Source: DASWJZ01 sp963805325 (GTDB taxonomy: Bacteria; Pseudomonadota; Alphaproteobacteria; Rhizobiales; Afifellaceae). Taken from it: a DNA stretch of 64,000 nt. The translations under genes and the position numbers were made by a program. The notes under the pieces are model-generated. The model did not search any database and had not been told where the DNA came from. It saw only the letters and a program-made list of their open reading frames with translations. The stretch lies in assembly GCA_963805325.1 (NCBI GenBank), contig CAWDTS010000009.1, positions 583,469-647,468 of the forward strand, given 5' to 3'. Position 1 is the stretch's first letter, and every line of letters begins with the position of its first letter. Shown here piece after piece: positions 21,435 through 30,004 of the stretch.

Positions 21435-22092
21435 GTGGGCAGTCAGATCACGGTGTTCCTGCTCGACGATCACGAGATCGTGCGGCGAGGACTCCGTGAC
21501 CTGCTCGACGCCGAGGACGACATCGAGGTCGTCGGCGACGCCGACACCCAGGCCGGCGCCGTGGGTCGAGTCCACGCCCTGGACCCTGACGTCGCCCTGC
21601 TCGATGTGCGCCTCCAGAGCGGCAACGGCATCGAGGCCTGTCGTGAGATCCGCTCGCTCCACCCCCGCACGGCATGTTTGATGCTCACGTCGTACGACGA
21701 CGACGACGCCATGTTGCAGGCGATCCTCGCCGGCGCCGCCGGGTACGTGCTGAAGCAGATCAGGGCCCAGGAGCTCGTCGACGCGATCCGCCGGGTCGCC
21801 GGGGGCGAGAGCCTGCTCGATCCGGAGGTGACGGCGCGGGTCCTCGAGCGGCTGCAGGAGGGCCAGGCCCCGGACGAGTTGATCTCCCGACTGAGCGCCC
21901 AGGAGCATCACGTCCTCGAGCTCCTCGCCGAGGGCCTGACGAACCGCCAGATCGCCGGCGCGGCTGTACCTCTCCGAGAAGACGATCAAGAACTACGTGA
22001 CGGCGGTGTTGACCAAGATGGGGATGGCCCGGCGGACCGAGGCCGCCGTCTACGCGGCGCGCCACATGGATCCGCCGGGTCCGACCCGCTGA
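21435..22092 (+). CDS. NarL/DevR-type response regulator, frameshifted once
   Basis: A response regulator of about 218 residues. The receiver has the acidic pair FLLDDHEIVRRGL, the phosphoacceptor Asp in VALLDVRLQSGNG and the Lys in GYVLKQI. A LuxR-type helix-turn-helix follows (LSAQEHHVLELLAEGLTNRQ, then YLSEKTIKNYVTAVLTKMGM). The frame changes near 21,958; removing one G restores it. Start is GTG 21435. The likely partner is the kinase at 19252-20383. The final KMGMARRTEAAVYAARH resembles DevR. Confidence 0.92.
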
Positions 22093-22143
22093 CAGGACGT
22101 TCGACCCTGGCCCCGATCGTCGTCGGACGTCGACGATGCGGAG

Positions 22144-22581
22144 GTGGAGATCGATCGCTCCGGCTTGCAGGTGCTCGGCCGAACCGACTGCCTGGAGCTC
22201 TTGGGGACCACCCACCTCGGGCGGGTCGGCGTCTCCTGGCGGGCGCTGCCGATGATCCTCCCCGTGCACTTCACGATGGACGCCGATCGGATCATCGTGG
22301 CCACGTGGGACGGCAGCATCCTGTCCAAGACGACCCGCGGGACGGTGGTCGCGTTCGAGGCCGAGGGCCCGAACGGGTGCGCCGAACCGGTCTGGAGCGT
22401 CCTGGTCAACGGCATCGCCGACCATTGCGCGATGCACCACCCGGGCGTGCCGTCGCCGCGGTGGGCGGTCGTCGAGCCGTGCCGACTCGTGTCGATCACC
22501 GTCGACCACGTGACCAGCCGCCGCGAGGCCCCGCCGGACGGGACGTTCGGCTCTGGGCGGGCGACGACGTTCGCCCGATGA
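22144..22581 (+). CDS. Pyridoxamine 5'-phosphate oxidase-fold protein 1
   Basis: A 145-residue split-barrel protein (GTG 22144). It has LELLGTTHLGRVGVSWRALP, a strand rich in ILPVHFTMDADRIIVAT, and a C-terminal segment RLVSITVDHVTSRRE. Small proteins of this fold bind flavins or F420 and are common targets of DevR-type regulators. It begins 51 bases after the regulator stop. The frame is intact. The cofactor is not predictable. Confidence 0.8.
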   Translation: MEIDRSGLQVLGRTDCLELLGTTHLGRVGVSWRALPMILPVHFTMDADRIIVATWDGSILSKTTRGTVVAFEAEGPNGCAEPVWSVLVNGIADHCAMHHPGVPSPRWAVVEPCRLVSITVDHVTSRREAPPDGTFGSGRATTFAR

Positions 22582-22588
22582 TCAGGAC

Positions 22589-23060
22589 ATGACGACCGAT
22601 CGTCCCCGCTCCTCCACCGTGGCCGACGCGCGGACCACGGGACCGATCACCACGGGGCGCCGGAGCTCTTCCAGCTCGACCGGGCGACGTGCCTGGCGCT
22701 GCTGACCACGCAGTACGTCGGACGGCTCATCGTGCCCGGAGGGGAGCCGCAGGTGCTCCCGGTGAGCTTGCCGTCATCGATGGGGCGATCGCCTTCCGCT
22801 CCGACGACGGCGCACGGGCCGCTCGGCTCACCGGCTGCCGCGCTCGTGTTCGAGGTCGACATGATCGACCAGCGCACCCGCTCGGGGTGGAGCGTCGTCG
22901 TCCGTGGCTCGACCGCGTAGCCAGCTCCGACCAACGGGATCGGATCGCCGACCGCATCGAATCCTGGGCACCGGGCCCGAAGGACGTCACCGTCATCATC
23001 GGCGTCGACGAGGTGACCGGTCGGCACAGTGCGGGGCGCGGTCCCTTCCGGCGGCGATGA
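22589..23060 (+). CDS. Pyridoxamine 5'-phosphate oxidase-fold protein 2, frameshifted
   Basis: A second split-barrel protein, about 155 residues, with ATCLALLTTQYVGRLIVPGG followed by EPQVLPVSFAVIDGAIAFRS after frame repair, and a C-terminal VASSDQRDRIADRIESWAPG. Frame changes occur near 22,655, 22,765, 22,835 and 22,910. It begins 8 bases after the first copy. Together they look like an operon with the response regulator. Confidence 0.75.
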
Positions 23061-23135
23061 CGATCACGGCTACCTCTGACCCGCAGCCGCGCAGCCGTCC
23101 GACCGACACCCCTCGGCACCCGGCCGGCAGGGGCC

Positions 23136-23536
23136 TCAGGGAGACGTGACGATCAGGACCGGGATCCGCGCCCGTTCCACGACGGCCTCGCTGACCGACC
23201 CCAGCAACCGCGGTGCCGCACCGAGGCCGCGACGACCCACGACGATGAGGTCGGCACCGCCCAACTCGGCCACGCGCAGGACGACGTGCGCCGCCGGGCC
23301 GTCCTCGAACATCGTGGTCGTCTCCGGCGGCGGTCCAGGGCGCGTTGCCGGGCGGCGTCGACGATGGCGTCCATGTCCGGTCGCGGCCGGTACCCACCCT
23401 CCTCGAGCAGTCCGACGGCGTGGACGACGAGGACCGAGCCGCCGAACGACGACGCCAGGGCGAGTGCCCACTCCAGGGCGGCAACCGACTCGGCCGACGT
23501 GTCCACACCGACCACGACTCGCTGCGGTCGTTCCAT
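23136..23536 (-). CDS. Single-domain universal stress protein, frameshifted once
   Basis: About 133 residues. The N-terminus has RVVVGVDTSAESVAALEWAL and the C-terminus has the ATP-loop motif VVGRRGLGAAPRLLGSVSEA followed by ARIPVLIVTSP. The frame changes near 23,335. It converges with the flavin-oxidase-fold gene and is the second stress protein of the island. Confidence 0.85.
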
Positions 23537-23572
23537 CGTCCTGGACGCTACTGCCGTGAGTGCCGTCGGCCG

Positions 23573-23842
23573 TCAGCCGTCGGCCGGCACGACGAGCACC
23601 GGGCAGGGCACGAACCGGATCAGGCGACGGGCGGTGTGGAACCAGTGCGTCGGCTGCCCCGGATCGGCCAGGGCGGTGGCCACGACCATCGAGGCCCGCG
23701 TCCGCACCGCATGATCGACGATGGCGGTGACGGGATCGTGGCCCCGCAGCACCGCACCCGTCGCCGCGATCCCCCGCCCGCCGAGCTGCTCGACGTACTC
23801 GCCGACACCGTCGGCGGGGACGTCGTCCTCGTGCACACGCGG
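23573..23842 (-). CDS. Universal stress protein, C-terminal part only (cut by the 23.84-kb junction)
   Basis: About 88 residues remain, ending RTRASMVVATALADPGQPTH and FVPCPVLVVPADG, which match the last half of a UspA domain. The N-terminal half is absent because the sequence switches to AT-rich dxs DNA at about 23,842. The frame happens to stay open across the join, so a Dxs-stress protein fusion can be read, but I regard it as artificial. Confidence 0.7.
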   Translation of the reverse strand, partial: PRVHEDDVPADGVGEYVEQLGGRGIAATGAVLRGHDPVTAIVDHAVRTRASMVVATALADPGQPTHWFHTARRLIRFVPCPVLVVPADG

Positions 23843-23850
23843 AGCTATTC
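23836..23850. other. Composition junction 1 (GC-rich actinobacterial to AT-rich Bacillaceae DNA)
   Basis: GC content falls sharply within about 15 bases. On the left is an actinobacterial stress-protein gene lacking its 5' half; on the right is a Bacillaceae dxs lacking its last quarter. No repeat, tRNA or transposase is present at the join. Confidence 0.85.
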
Positions 23851-25287
23851 CCGCACCATTTCCTCTCGGATAACGTACAGCGAATGGACCATCATCATAA
23901 TTCATTGCTGTGTGTACTAAATGCTGAGCTTCATTTTCATCTTTTGGCATACTTATAATCATATTGGGTACTGATCTAAAAAGGCGATATCAAATACCCC
24001 TTGATGAGTTTCTCCATCAGCACCTACCAAACCGGCACGGTCAATACCGAACACTACGTTTAAATTCTGCCTTGCTACGTCGTGTATGACTTGATCATAA
24101 CCCCGTTGCAAAAAGGTGGAGTAAATAGCCAAAAATGGTTTCATTCCTTGTGTAGCTAAGCCGGCAGATACGGTCGTTGCGTGCTGCTCAGCGATACCGA
24201 CGTCAAATAATCGGTCAGGAAACTCTTCACCAAATTTTTCTAATTTAGATCCCAATATCATGGCTGGGGTGATGGCAACGATTCGTTTATCCTTTCTTGC
24301 TTCTTTCCTCAGAGTCTCACTAATCACGGAACTCCAGGCCGGAGGGGCATCTACGGGCTTAATCTTCTCCCCGGATTCGATCTTATAAGGGCCAACACCA
24401 TGCCATTTATCCTTCTTATCGGTCTCAGCAGGATGATATCCCTTTCCCTTCTGGGTCATTACGTGGACGATCACTGGTCCGTTCGTTTTCTTAGCGTAAT
24501 TCAAGTTCTCAAACAGATCATTAAAATCATGACCATCTACTGGACCATAATACGTAAAACCCAGCTCTTCAAAAAACATACCAGGGACAACAAAATATTT
24601 CATACTGTCCTTCAATCGTTCAGCTGCCTGAGCTAACTTGCCTCCAACAGCAGGGATTTTTTTCAAAAGCCATTCCAGATCATCTTTCGCCCGGTTATAC
24701 TTCCCAGCACTGCGCATACGTCCAAGCGCCCCATGCAAGGCACCCACATTTTTAGCAATAGACATTTCGTTATCATTCAGGATAACGGTTACATTCTTTT
24801 TCTCATGTCCAATATGATTTAGAGCTTCTAAAGCCATACCGCCTGTAAGCGCACCGTCACCAATAATCGGTACGATAGAATGGTCTTCATTCTTTAAATC
24901 CCGTGCGATGGCCATACCCATTGCCGCGGAAAGAGAAGTAGAACTATGGCCGGTTTCCCAAATATCGTGTTCGCTTTCATTTCTTTTTGGAAAACCGCAC
25001 AATCCTTGATACTTTCGTAATGTATCAAACTGACCGGCTCTTCCCGTAAGGATTTTATGAATGTAGGACTGATGGCCGACATCAAATAAAAATCGATCAT
25101 CAGGGCTTTTAAACACTTTGTGAAGAGCTAAAGTAAGCTCCACTACTCCTAAATTGGCTCCTAAATGGCCGCCTGTGGTGGATAGATTCTCAATTAAGAA
25201 CTTCCTTACATCCTTAGCGAGTTCTTCTAGTTGACTGGATGACATTTCCTTCAAAAATGAAGGGTCTTTAACCTTGTACAGATCCAT
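23843..25287 (-). CDS. dxs: 1-deoxy-D-xylulose-5-phosphate synthase, 3' end missing and one frameshift
   Basis: A TPP enzyme that makes DXP from pyruvate and glyceraldehyde phosphate, the first step of the MEP isoprenoid pathway. About 480 of the usual 630 residues are present. The TPP site shows IIGDGALTGGMALEAL and VTVILNDNEMSI. The transketolase middle domain has LFDVGIAEQHATTVSAGLA and FGIDRAGLVGADGETHQG. The frame changes near 23,962 where one A of an AAA run seems to be lost. The C-terminal transketolase domain is replaced by junction DNA. A strong ribosome site (AAGGGGGT) precedes the ATG at 25287, 18 bases after oapA. Confidence 0.93.
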
Positions 25288-25305
25288 TAAAGGACCCCCT
25301 TGTAG

Positions 25306-25905
25306 TTATCTTGTTTTTTTTGTGGATTTCTCTGAAGCTGTAACGATATTTATTTTAAACTTCTGTTCCATCCATGCTATCACTTTTGCCGCAAAAAAAA
25401 TAATCTTGGTGGAAGAGTTAATCGCAAAAAACTTGCCAAGTGCTTTGCCACCTACAGTTAAGGCGGCTACCACACTGGTTAAAGCAACAGAAATAATAAT
25501 TTGAATTTTGGATCCATCGTGGGATCCTATTGCATTCACTAACTGCAGAACAACTACGGCAGATGCTGTCCCGCTCACTATACCAGATATATCCCCTATA
25601 ACGTCGTTACAGAAACTTGCAAAGCGGTCTGCGTTTCTTACAATAGCTATTGCCTGCTTTGCCCCTGTAACTTTCTCAGAAGCCATGGCGTGAAAGGGTG
25701 ACTCTTTAGCAGCCGTCGCAGCTATCCCAAGCATATCAAACACTACTCCGATAAATACGATAATAAAAACGATAATTAAACCGATCACCCAAATGACTCC
25801 GCTAAGCACGGAAGAAGATATAACTGAAAAAATAGCCGCTAACACAAAAGTGATAACGGCAATACTTAAGCTAAATTTTAAGGATTTTTTAAATTTATTG
25901 TCCAT
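25306..25905 (-). CDS. oapA: OLE-associated membrane protein (OapA-like)
   Basis: A 199-residue membrane protein with about four hydrophobic helices, including SLSIAVITFVLAAIFSVI and VIWVIGLIIVFIIVFIGVVF, and a basic C-terminus. A DxxxD motif occurs in NDVIGDISGIVSG. I chose the ATG at 25905, preceded by AGAGG, over an upstream in-frame TTG. The gene lies between a roughly 600-nt structured noncoding interval and dxs, the position reported for the OLE RNA partner OapA in Bacillus halodurans. Known work places OapA in a membrane complex with OLE RNA that affects tolerance of cold, ethanol and Mg2+. I infer identity from size, topology, DxxxD and context. Confidence 0.83.
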   Translation of the reverse strand: MDNKFKKSLKFSLSIAVITFVLAAIFSVISSSVLSGVIWVIGLIIVFIIVFIGVVFDMLGIAATAAKESPFHAMASEKVTGAKQAIAIVRNADRFASFCNDVIGDISGIVSGTASAVVVLQLVNAIGSHDGSKIQIIISVALTSVVAALTVGGKALGKFFAINSSTKIIFFAAKVIAWMEQKFKINIVTASEKSTKKTR

Positions 25906-25954
25906 TCTCAACCTCTATATTTCTTATAAATTAATTTCATATGTAGCGAAAGGA

Positions 25955-26565
25955 ATGGTCATGAACCAAGTAAAAATTGCGGCTTAGGTCTAGTAGGTTT
26001 TCCCAGCCGGATACCGAGTGTCACCACTCTGGCGGTTCCCCTTTAAATCCGACTCAGCTACGTTTCCGTAAAACTGGACTAGATTGCCACTTAGTCCGCA
26101 CTATAATTCTTGGTTCATGTCCATAACCGAACAGCCTAGGGGCTTTCCCCGACAGCCTTTAACCGTACCTTAGCCTCTTTTGCAGTTCAGATTTCATACA
26201 GTTACAGCATCTCCACTTCATTGGCCATCTGAAGTTGGAAGATGTTCACATGACTGTAATCCCCTCAGGACCACTCAAGGCAGGCTACGCTGCCCACATA
26301 GACGTTACTCCATGTGAAGCAGGTTCATACCCCATTTCATAAGAGACTCTGGCTCAGATTCTCTTACAAGAATGGGCCTCCGCGGAAGCAGGGTCAACGC
26401 CCACATGCCTTTGTGGATCGCCCTGCAACCTTAACTCCCAGCATCGACCCAAGGCTGGGCGCCTCAAGCCAACACAAGGAACTTCATCGATGTGCCCTTC
26501 GGCGGATTTTTAGGCCCGCCTTCAGGTACGGAGGGCCGACTAGGATACTGCACCATTCCTTCTGT
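25955..26565 (-). ncRNA. ole: OLE RNA (ornate, large, extremophilic), full length
   Basis: About 610 nt without a convincing protein gene lies between ispA and oapA, in the same direction. Its GC content is higher than that of the flanking genes. The minus strand folds into many local hairpins, for example CCCAGC/GCTGGG (26,443-26,463), AAGAGA/TCTCTT (26,340-26,365), GGACTA/TAGTCC (26,073-26,098) and an AGAGTG/CACTC stem near 26,020. Length, strand and the order ispA-RNA-oapA-dxs match the published OLE locus. A candidate promoter sits just upstream. Ends are approximate. I have not checked against the OLE covariance model. Confidence 0.82.
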
Positions 26566-26571
26566 AATCCT

Positions 26572-26600
26572 AATATATCATACTCACTATTGTTCCACAA
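26572..26600 (-). promoter_or_regulatory. Candidate SigA promoter for OLE RNA
   Basis: On the minus strand TTGTGG (26,600-26,595) and TATATT (26,577-26,572) are separated by exactly 17 bases. Transcription would begin near 26,565, just after the ispA stop, giving an RNA of about 610 nt up to oapA. The operon's own upstream transcript could also supply OLE. Confidence 0.5.
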
Positions 26601-26614
26601 TGAATAATGATTGT

Positions 26615-27496
26615 TCAGCGATCCCTCGAGCTCAAGTAGTGAATCAGTTCAGAAAGAATGGTGCCATCTACTCCTGCGGATCGAAGAGCGTTTTGAGCTG
26701 ATTCAACATAATTTGCTTTCTGCTGAATGGCACCATCAAGGCCGAGAAGTTTAGGGTACGTACTTTTCAAATTATATTCGTCACTGCCTGTAGGTTTACC
26801 TAGTACATCAGCATCTCCAGTCACATCGAGGATATCATCCTGAATTTGGAAGATGAGCCCCAGGGCATCCCCCATCACTTTCATTTGATCCTTGCTTTCC
26901 TCTGATGCATTTCCTAGATAAGCACCGGCTAAAATAGCAAACCTGATCAGTTTTCCAGTTTTATTCTTATGAATCGTTTCAAGTTCGTGGAGGGGAATAT
27001 GCCGATCCTCACTCTGCATGTCGTGCATTTGCCCTGCCACCATACCCCGAGCTCCACTGGCGGAAGCAAGCTCGCGAAGGAGATAAACTTTTTCTCCATC
27101 TTCCAAATTCGGATCCTCAGATATTACCTGAAAGCTTAAAGTTAGAAGCGCATCTCCCGCCAATGTTGCCGTCGCTTCATCAAACTGAATATGATTCGTG
27201 GGTTTTCCACGTCTTAAATCGTCATTATCCATGGACGGCAAATCATCATGAATAAGAGAATAAGTATGAATCATTTCTAATGCACAGGCTGCCGCAAGCG
27301 TTCGCTTTTCCTCCGCCCCAAAAGCTTCTGCTGTGGAAATCAGAAGAATCGGACGAAGCCTCTTTCCTCCTGCTTCGATGGAATAAAGCATAGCATCCTG
27401 TAATCGTCCAGGATCAGTATATTCATACACATACTGAATTAATTTATCGTTGATATAGAGCTTTTGTTGAGAGAAATAATCCGGTAATGACTCCAC
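26615..27496 (-). CDS. ispA: Farnesyl diphosphate synthase (geranyltranstransferase)
   Basis: A 293-residue prenyl synthase making C15 diphosphate for isoprenoids. The first Asp-rich motif is LIHDDLPSMDNDDLRRGKPT and the second is FQIQDDILDVTGD. KRLRPILL and the C-terminal SELIHYLSSRDR also fit the family. Start is the GTG at 27496, whose first base is the last base of the xseB stop (TAGTG), so the genes are translationally coupled. The frame is intact. Confidence 0.96.
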   Translation of the reverse strand: MESLPDYFSQQKLYINDKLIQYVYEYTDPGRLQDAMLYSIEAGGKRLRPILLISTAEAFGAEEKRTLAAACALEMIHTYSLIHDDLPSMDNDDLRRGKPTNHIQFDEATATLAGDALLTLSFQVISEDPNLEDGEKVYLLRELASASGARGMVAGQMHDMQSEDRHIPLHELETIHKNKTGKLIRFAILAGAYLGNASEESKDQMKVMGDALGLIFQIQDDILDVTGDADVLGKPTGSDEYNLKSTYPKLLGLDGAIQQKANYVESAQNALRSAGVDGTILSELIHYLSSRDR

Positions 27497-27732
27497 TATT
27501 CTTCCTCCTGGACACTAAAAGGTTCAAATTCACCATGTTCATTCATAATTTTTTGCATTTGACCTTCTACATGGACAAGCTTTTCATTACAAATCTTTGA
27601 AAGCTTCATCCCTTCCTGGTAATACTGAATTGCTTTCTCCAACGGTACGTCTCCTGCTTCAAGCTTTTCAACCAATTCTTCCAAGTTTTTCATTGCTTCT
27701 TCAAAGCTTACTTCTTCTTTACTCTCCGCCAT
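27496..27732 (-). CDS. xseB: Exodeoxyribonuclease VII small subunit
   Basis: A 78-residue helical, acidic protein with the family core SFEEAMKNLEELVEKLEAGD and IQYYQEGMKLSKICNEKL. The ATG at 27732 is used because AGGAGG lies six bases before it; the ATG at 27738 directly abuts that site. It overlaps the end of xseA and touches the start of ispA. Confidence 0.95.
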   Translation of the reverse strand: MAESKEEVSFEEAMKNLEELVEKLEAGDVPLEKAIQYYQEGMKLSKICNEKLVHVEGQMQKIMNEHGEFEPFSVQEEE

Positions 27733-29074
27733 ATTCATCCTCCTCTATTTCCTCAACTCGGCAGTGCAAACGGCCATTATGCATTTTCAATGAGAGGGGC
27801 GACCCTTTATGGACCTTTTTAGCGTCTTTAATTACATTACCATTCTCCGAAAATGGAATGGCGTAGCCCCTTTTCATAATATCTAATGGATTTAACAGAG
27901 TAAGTTTATCTAAACTGAATCGAAATCTTTCTTGCTTTCTCTCAAGCTGATGCTGAAAATTTAAGTGAAGCTGTTTTGTATTGCTCTGTAGCTGGGTTTT
28001 ATTTTCTTTCACTTGTGCTTCCGGGTGCTTCTGCATTAGCCTTTTTTGCAACTGAATCAGCTGATCCTCTTTATAGCGATAAAGAGTCTTCATTTGTTTA
28101 GACAGCTGCTCGAGCGTCCTATCCAAATCCTGTTCTTTTTGCTGCAATAATTGAACTGGATATTTAAAAGCATAGGATTTCCTCAAACGAGTAAGATGCT
28201 GTTCGGCATCCGATTTCCTAGCATCCATAGCTCTTTGCAGCCGGGCATTAAAAGACTGAATTTTTTCAGCTAACTCTACAATTGAAGGAACGGCCAATTC
28301 CCCAGCACCTGTAGGGGTTGCTGCTCGTACATCAGAAACGAAATCGCTTATGGTAGTATCAGTTTCATGTCCTACAGCTGAAATAATCGGTATATTCGAC
28401 TGGAAGATACTCCTTGCCACTCTCTCCTCATTAAACCCCCAAAGATCTTCAATAGATCCACCACCTCTTCCAACAATTAACAAATCACAATCTAATTGTT
28501 CGTTTGCATATTGTATGGCTTTGGATACTGACTGAGCTGTCCGCTCTCCCTGAACAAGTACGGGAAGAATCGTAAGAGGAACAATCGGATACCTTCGGGA
28601 AATGGTGGTAATAATATCCCGAACAGCAGCTCCAGTTGGAGAAGTAATGACCCCAATGTGCTTCGGGTAAGGAGGGATAGTCTTCTTATGTTCCAGCTTG
28701 AATAAACCTTCTTTCTCAAGCTTTTCTTTCAATTGTTCAAAAGCAAGGTGCAAATCTCCAATTCCATCAGGCTGCATTTCCTGTATGTAGAGCTGATATT
28801 GACCCATCGGTTCATAAACATTAATTTCTCCACGGATTAATACATTCATTCCGTTTTCCGGTCTGAACTTCAGACTTTTATTATTACCAGCAAACATAAC
28901 GGATTGAATACGTGCTCCGCTGTCTTTCAATGACATATACATATGCCCCCGGCTGTGGTGCTTAAAGTTCGAGATTTCCCCTCTAAGCCAGACTTCTTTT
29001 AAATGAGGATCACCTGATAGTTTTCTTTTTATATACTTAGTTAACGCTGTTACCGTTAAATATCGATCATTCAC
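27719..29074 (-). CDS. xseA: Exodeoxyribonuclease VII large subunit
   Basis: A 451-residue nuclease subunit (B. subtilis has about 450). The N-terminal OB domain has LKEVWLRGEISNFKHHSRGH. The catalytic core has GVITSPTGAAVRDIITT, LLIVGRGGGSIEDLWGFNEE and SAVGHETDTTISDFVSDVRA, and a long coiled region follows. Start is a GTG at 29074 preceded by AAGGAG. It follows nusB at 109 bases, where folD would be expected. Confidence 0.96.
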   Translation of the reverse strand: MNDRYLTVTALTKYIKRKLSGDPHLKEVWLRGEISNFKHHSRGHMYMSLKDSGARIQSVMFAGNNKSLKFRPENGMNVLIRGEINVYEPMGQYQLYIQEMQPDGIGDLHLAFEQLKEKLEKEGLFKLEHKKTIPPYPKHIGVITSPTGAAVRDIITTISRRYPIVPLTILPVLVQGERTAQSVSKAIQYANEQLDCDLLIVGRGGGSIEDLWGFNEERVARSIFQSNIPIISAVGHETDTTISDFVSDVRAATPTGAGELAVPSIVELAEKIQSFNARLQRAMDARKSDAEQHLTRLRKSYAFKYPVQLLQQKEQDLDRTLEQLSKQMKTLYRYKEDQLIQLQKRLMQKHPEAQVKENKTQLQSNTKQLHLNFQHQLERKQERFRFSLDKLTLLNPLDIMKRGYAIPFSENGNVIKDAKKVHKGSPLSLKMHNGRLHCRVEEIEEDEYGGE

Positions 29075-29183
29075 AATAAAATCTCCTTATTTTCGATAAC
29101 CGTTTATCTTTTCAAAAGTATAAGCTTGCAATCAAGCAAAGCTGCAATCACTAACTTTCCTCCTCTCATATAACCAAAGGAGG
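29075..29183 (-). other. Short gap where folD is expected
   Basis: In Bacillaceae folD usually lies between nusB and xseA. Here only 109 bases remain. They contain a good ribosome site (GGAGGAAAG) and a GTG start followed by about 14 codons and a stop, VIAALLDCKLILLKR, faintly like a FolD N-terminus (IDGK). A HindIII sequence lies inside. This may be a remnant of a deleted folD or a small unrelated leader. Confidence 0.4.
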
Positions 29184-29561
29184 TTAAACCATTTTAGATA
29201 AAACCCCGTTAACAAATTTACCGGATTCCTCTTCCCCAAAGGTCTTAGCCAATTCTACCGCTTCATTAATAGCAACTTGAGAAGGAACATCGTCGGCGAA
29301 TTTTATTTCATATGCAGCCATACGTAAGGCTGTTTTTTCTACTTTCGGCAAACGGGAAAAGCTCCAGTTAACCAAATGACTGCCAATCCACTCGTCTAAT
29401 TCTTCCTGGCGGCTTGTTACTCCATGCACGAGCTGCTCAAGAAAAGCATCGTGTACAGAATCTTCCACTACATGCTCGATCGCCTCTTCTACATCAATTT
29501 CGCTGTTGTCTATTTGAAATAAAGCTTGAAAAGCTTTCTCACGTGCTAATCGTCGTTTCAT
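29184..29561 (-). CDS. nusB: Transcription antitermination factor NusB
   Basis: A 125-residue helical protein of the rRNA antitermination complex. It starts MKRRLAREKAFQALFQID and ends with INEAVELAKTFGEEESGKFV followed by NGVLSKM, both family hallmarks. AAAGGAG lies at good distance from the ATG. It follows yqhY, as in Bacillus, but with a terminator and about 280 bases between them. Confidence 0.95.
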   Translation of the reverse strand: MKRRLAREKAFQALFQIDNSEIDVEEAIEHVVEDSVHDAFLEQLVHGVTSRQEELDEWIGSHLVNWSFSRLPKVEKTALRMAAYEIKFADDVPSQVAINEAVELAKTFGEEESGKFVNGVLSKMV

Positions 29562-29846
29562 ATCTTATTCTCCTTTTCGTTCATATCCTTTTAGAATAAT
29601 AACATTTTACTTGATGAAAAGCTATGACACTTCCTTAATCCTTTTCTTTTCATCTTCTGCAGACCCAAAAGGAGTCAAGCATGTCCACTGCGCTGCAACT
29701 ATAGCCAGAGCGCCACTGGATCCTCAGCATCGCCAAGCTAATCAAGGTCAAAAGGATGCCCAAACAGGATCTGGTTTGGGGGACATGAAGCGAGATCTGG
29801 TTACTTCCATAATGTTAAACCTCACATTGACGGAATAACAAAGAAA
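29562..29846 (-). other. Intergenic region upstream of nusB
   Basis: About 285 bases without a supportable gene. It follows the yqhY terminator, so it should hold a promoter for the nusB to dxs operon. An A/T-rich stretch at about 29,585-29,610 just before the nusB ribosome site is a possible -10 region. I cannot assign one with confidence. Confidence 0.4.
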
Positions 29847-29872
29847 GACCAGAAGGGATTACCCCGCTGGCC
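29847..29872 (-). terminator. Rho-independent terminator after yqhY
   Basis: On the minus strand a GGCCAG-GGGG stem pairs with CCCT-CTGGTC around a TAAT loop, followed by TTTCTTTG. It begins six bases after the yqhY stop. Confidence 0.8.
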
Positions 29873-29878
29873 TGAATT

Positions 29879-30004
29879 TTAAAGCTCTTCGCTCTCAAAC
29901 TCTTCTTCTCTTACTTCCATTTGAACCCCGACAATATGAACATTGATTTCTTTAATTTCTAATGCTGTCATGTTCTTCAGGGCTTGCCTTGTATTATCTT
30001 GAAC
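29879..30004 (-). CDS. yqhY: Asp23/Gls24-family protein YqhY, C-terminal part only (cut by the 30.0-kb junction)
   Basis: The last 41 residues remain: VQDNTRQALKNMTALEIKEI, then NVHIVGVQMEVREEE. This is the typical Asp23 end, and yqhY precedes nusB in Bacillus. In Firmicutes the family is linked to envelope and lipid homeostasis next to accB/accC. The N-terminal two thirds are lost at the composition junction near 30,004. Confidence 0.85.
   Translation of the reverse strand, partial: VQDNTRQALKNMTALEIKEINVHIVGVQMEVREEEFESEEL

Noticed and set aside
23573..23962. A natural Dxs-universal stress protein fusion
   Set aside because: The open frame crosses the composition junction by chance; both halves are truncated domains from different phyla.
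25955..26610. Group II intron fragment, IS end or small protein gene in the ispA-oapA gap
   Set aside because: There is no reverse transcriptase or transposase motif, the only longer plus-strand reading frame has no family features, and the context fits OLE RNA precisely.
23843..30004. Horizontal transfer of an isoprenoid/OLE operon into an actinobacterium
   Set aside because: Both ends are cut inside genes on both sides, there are no mobility genes, and base composition is unchanged from Bacillaceae. A chimera is simpler, although I cannot exclude a very recent transfer.
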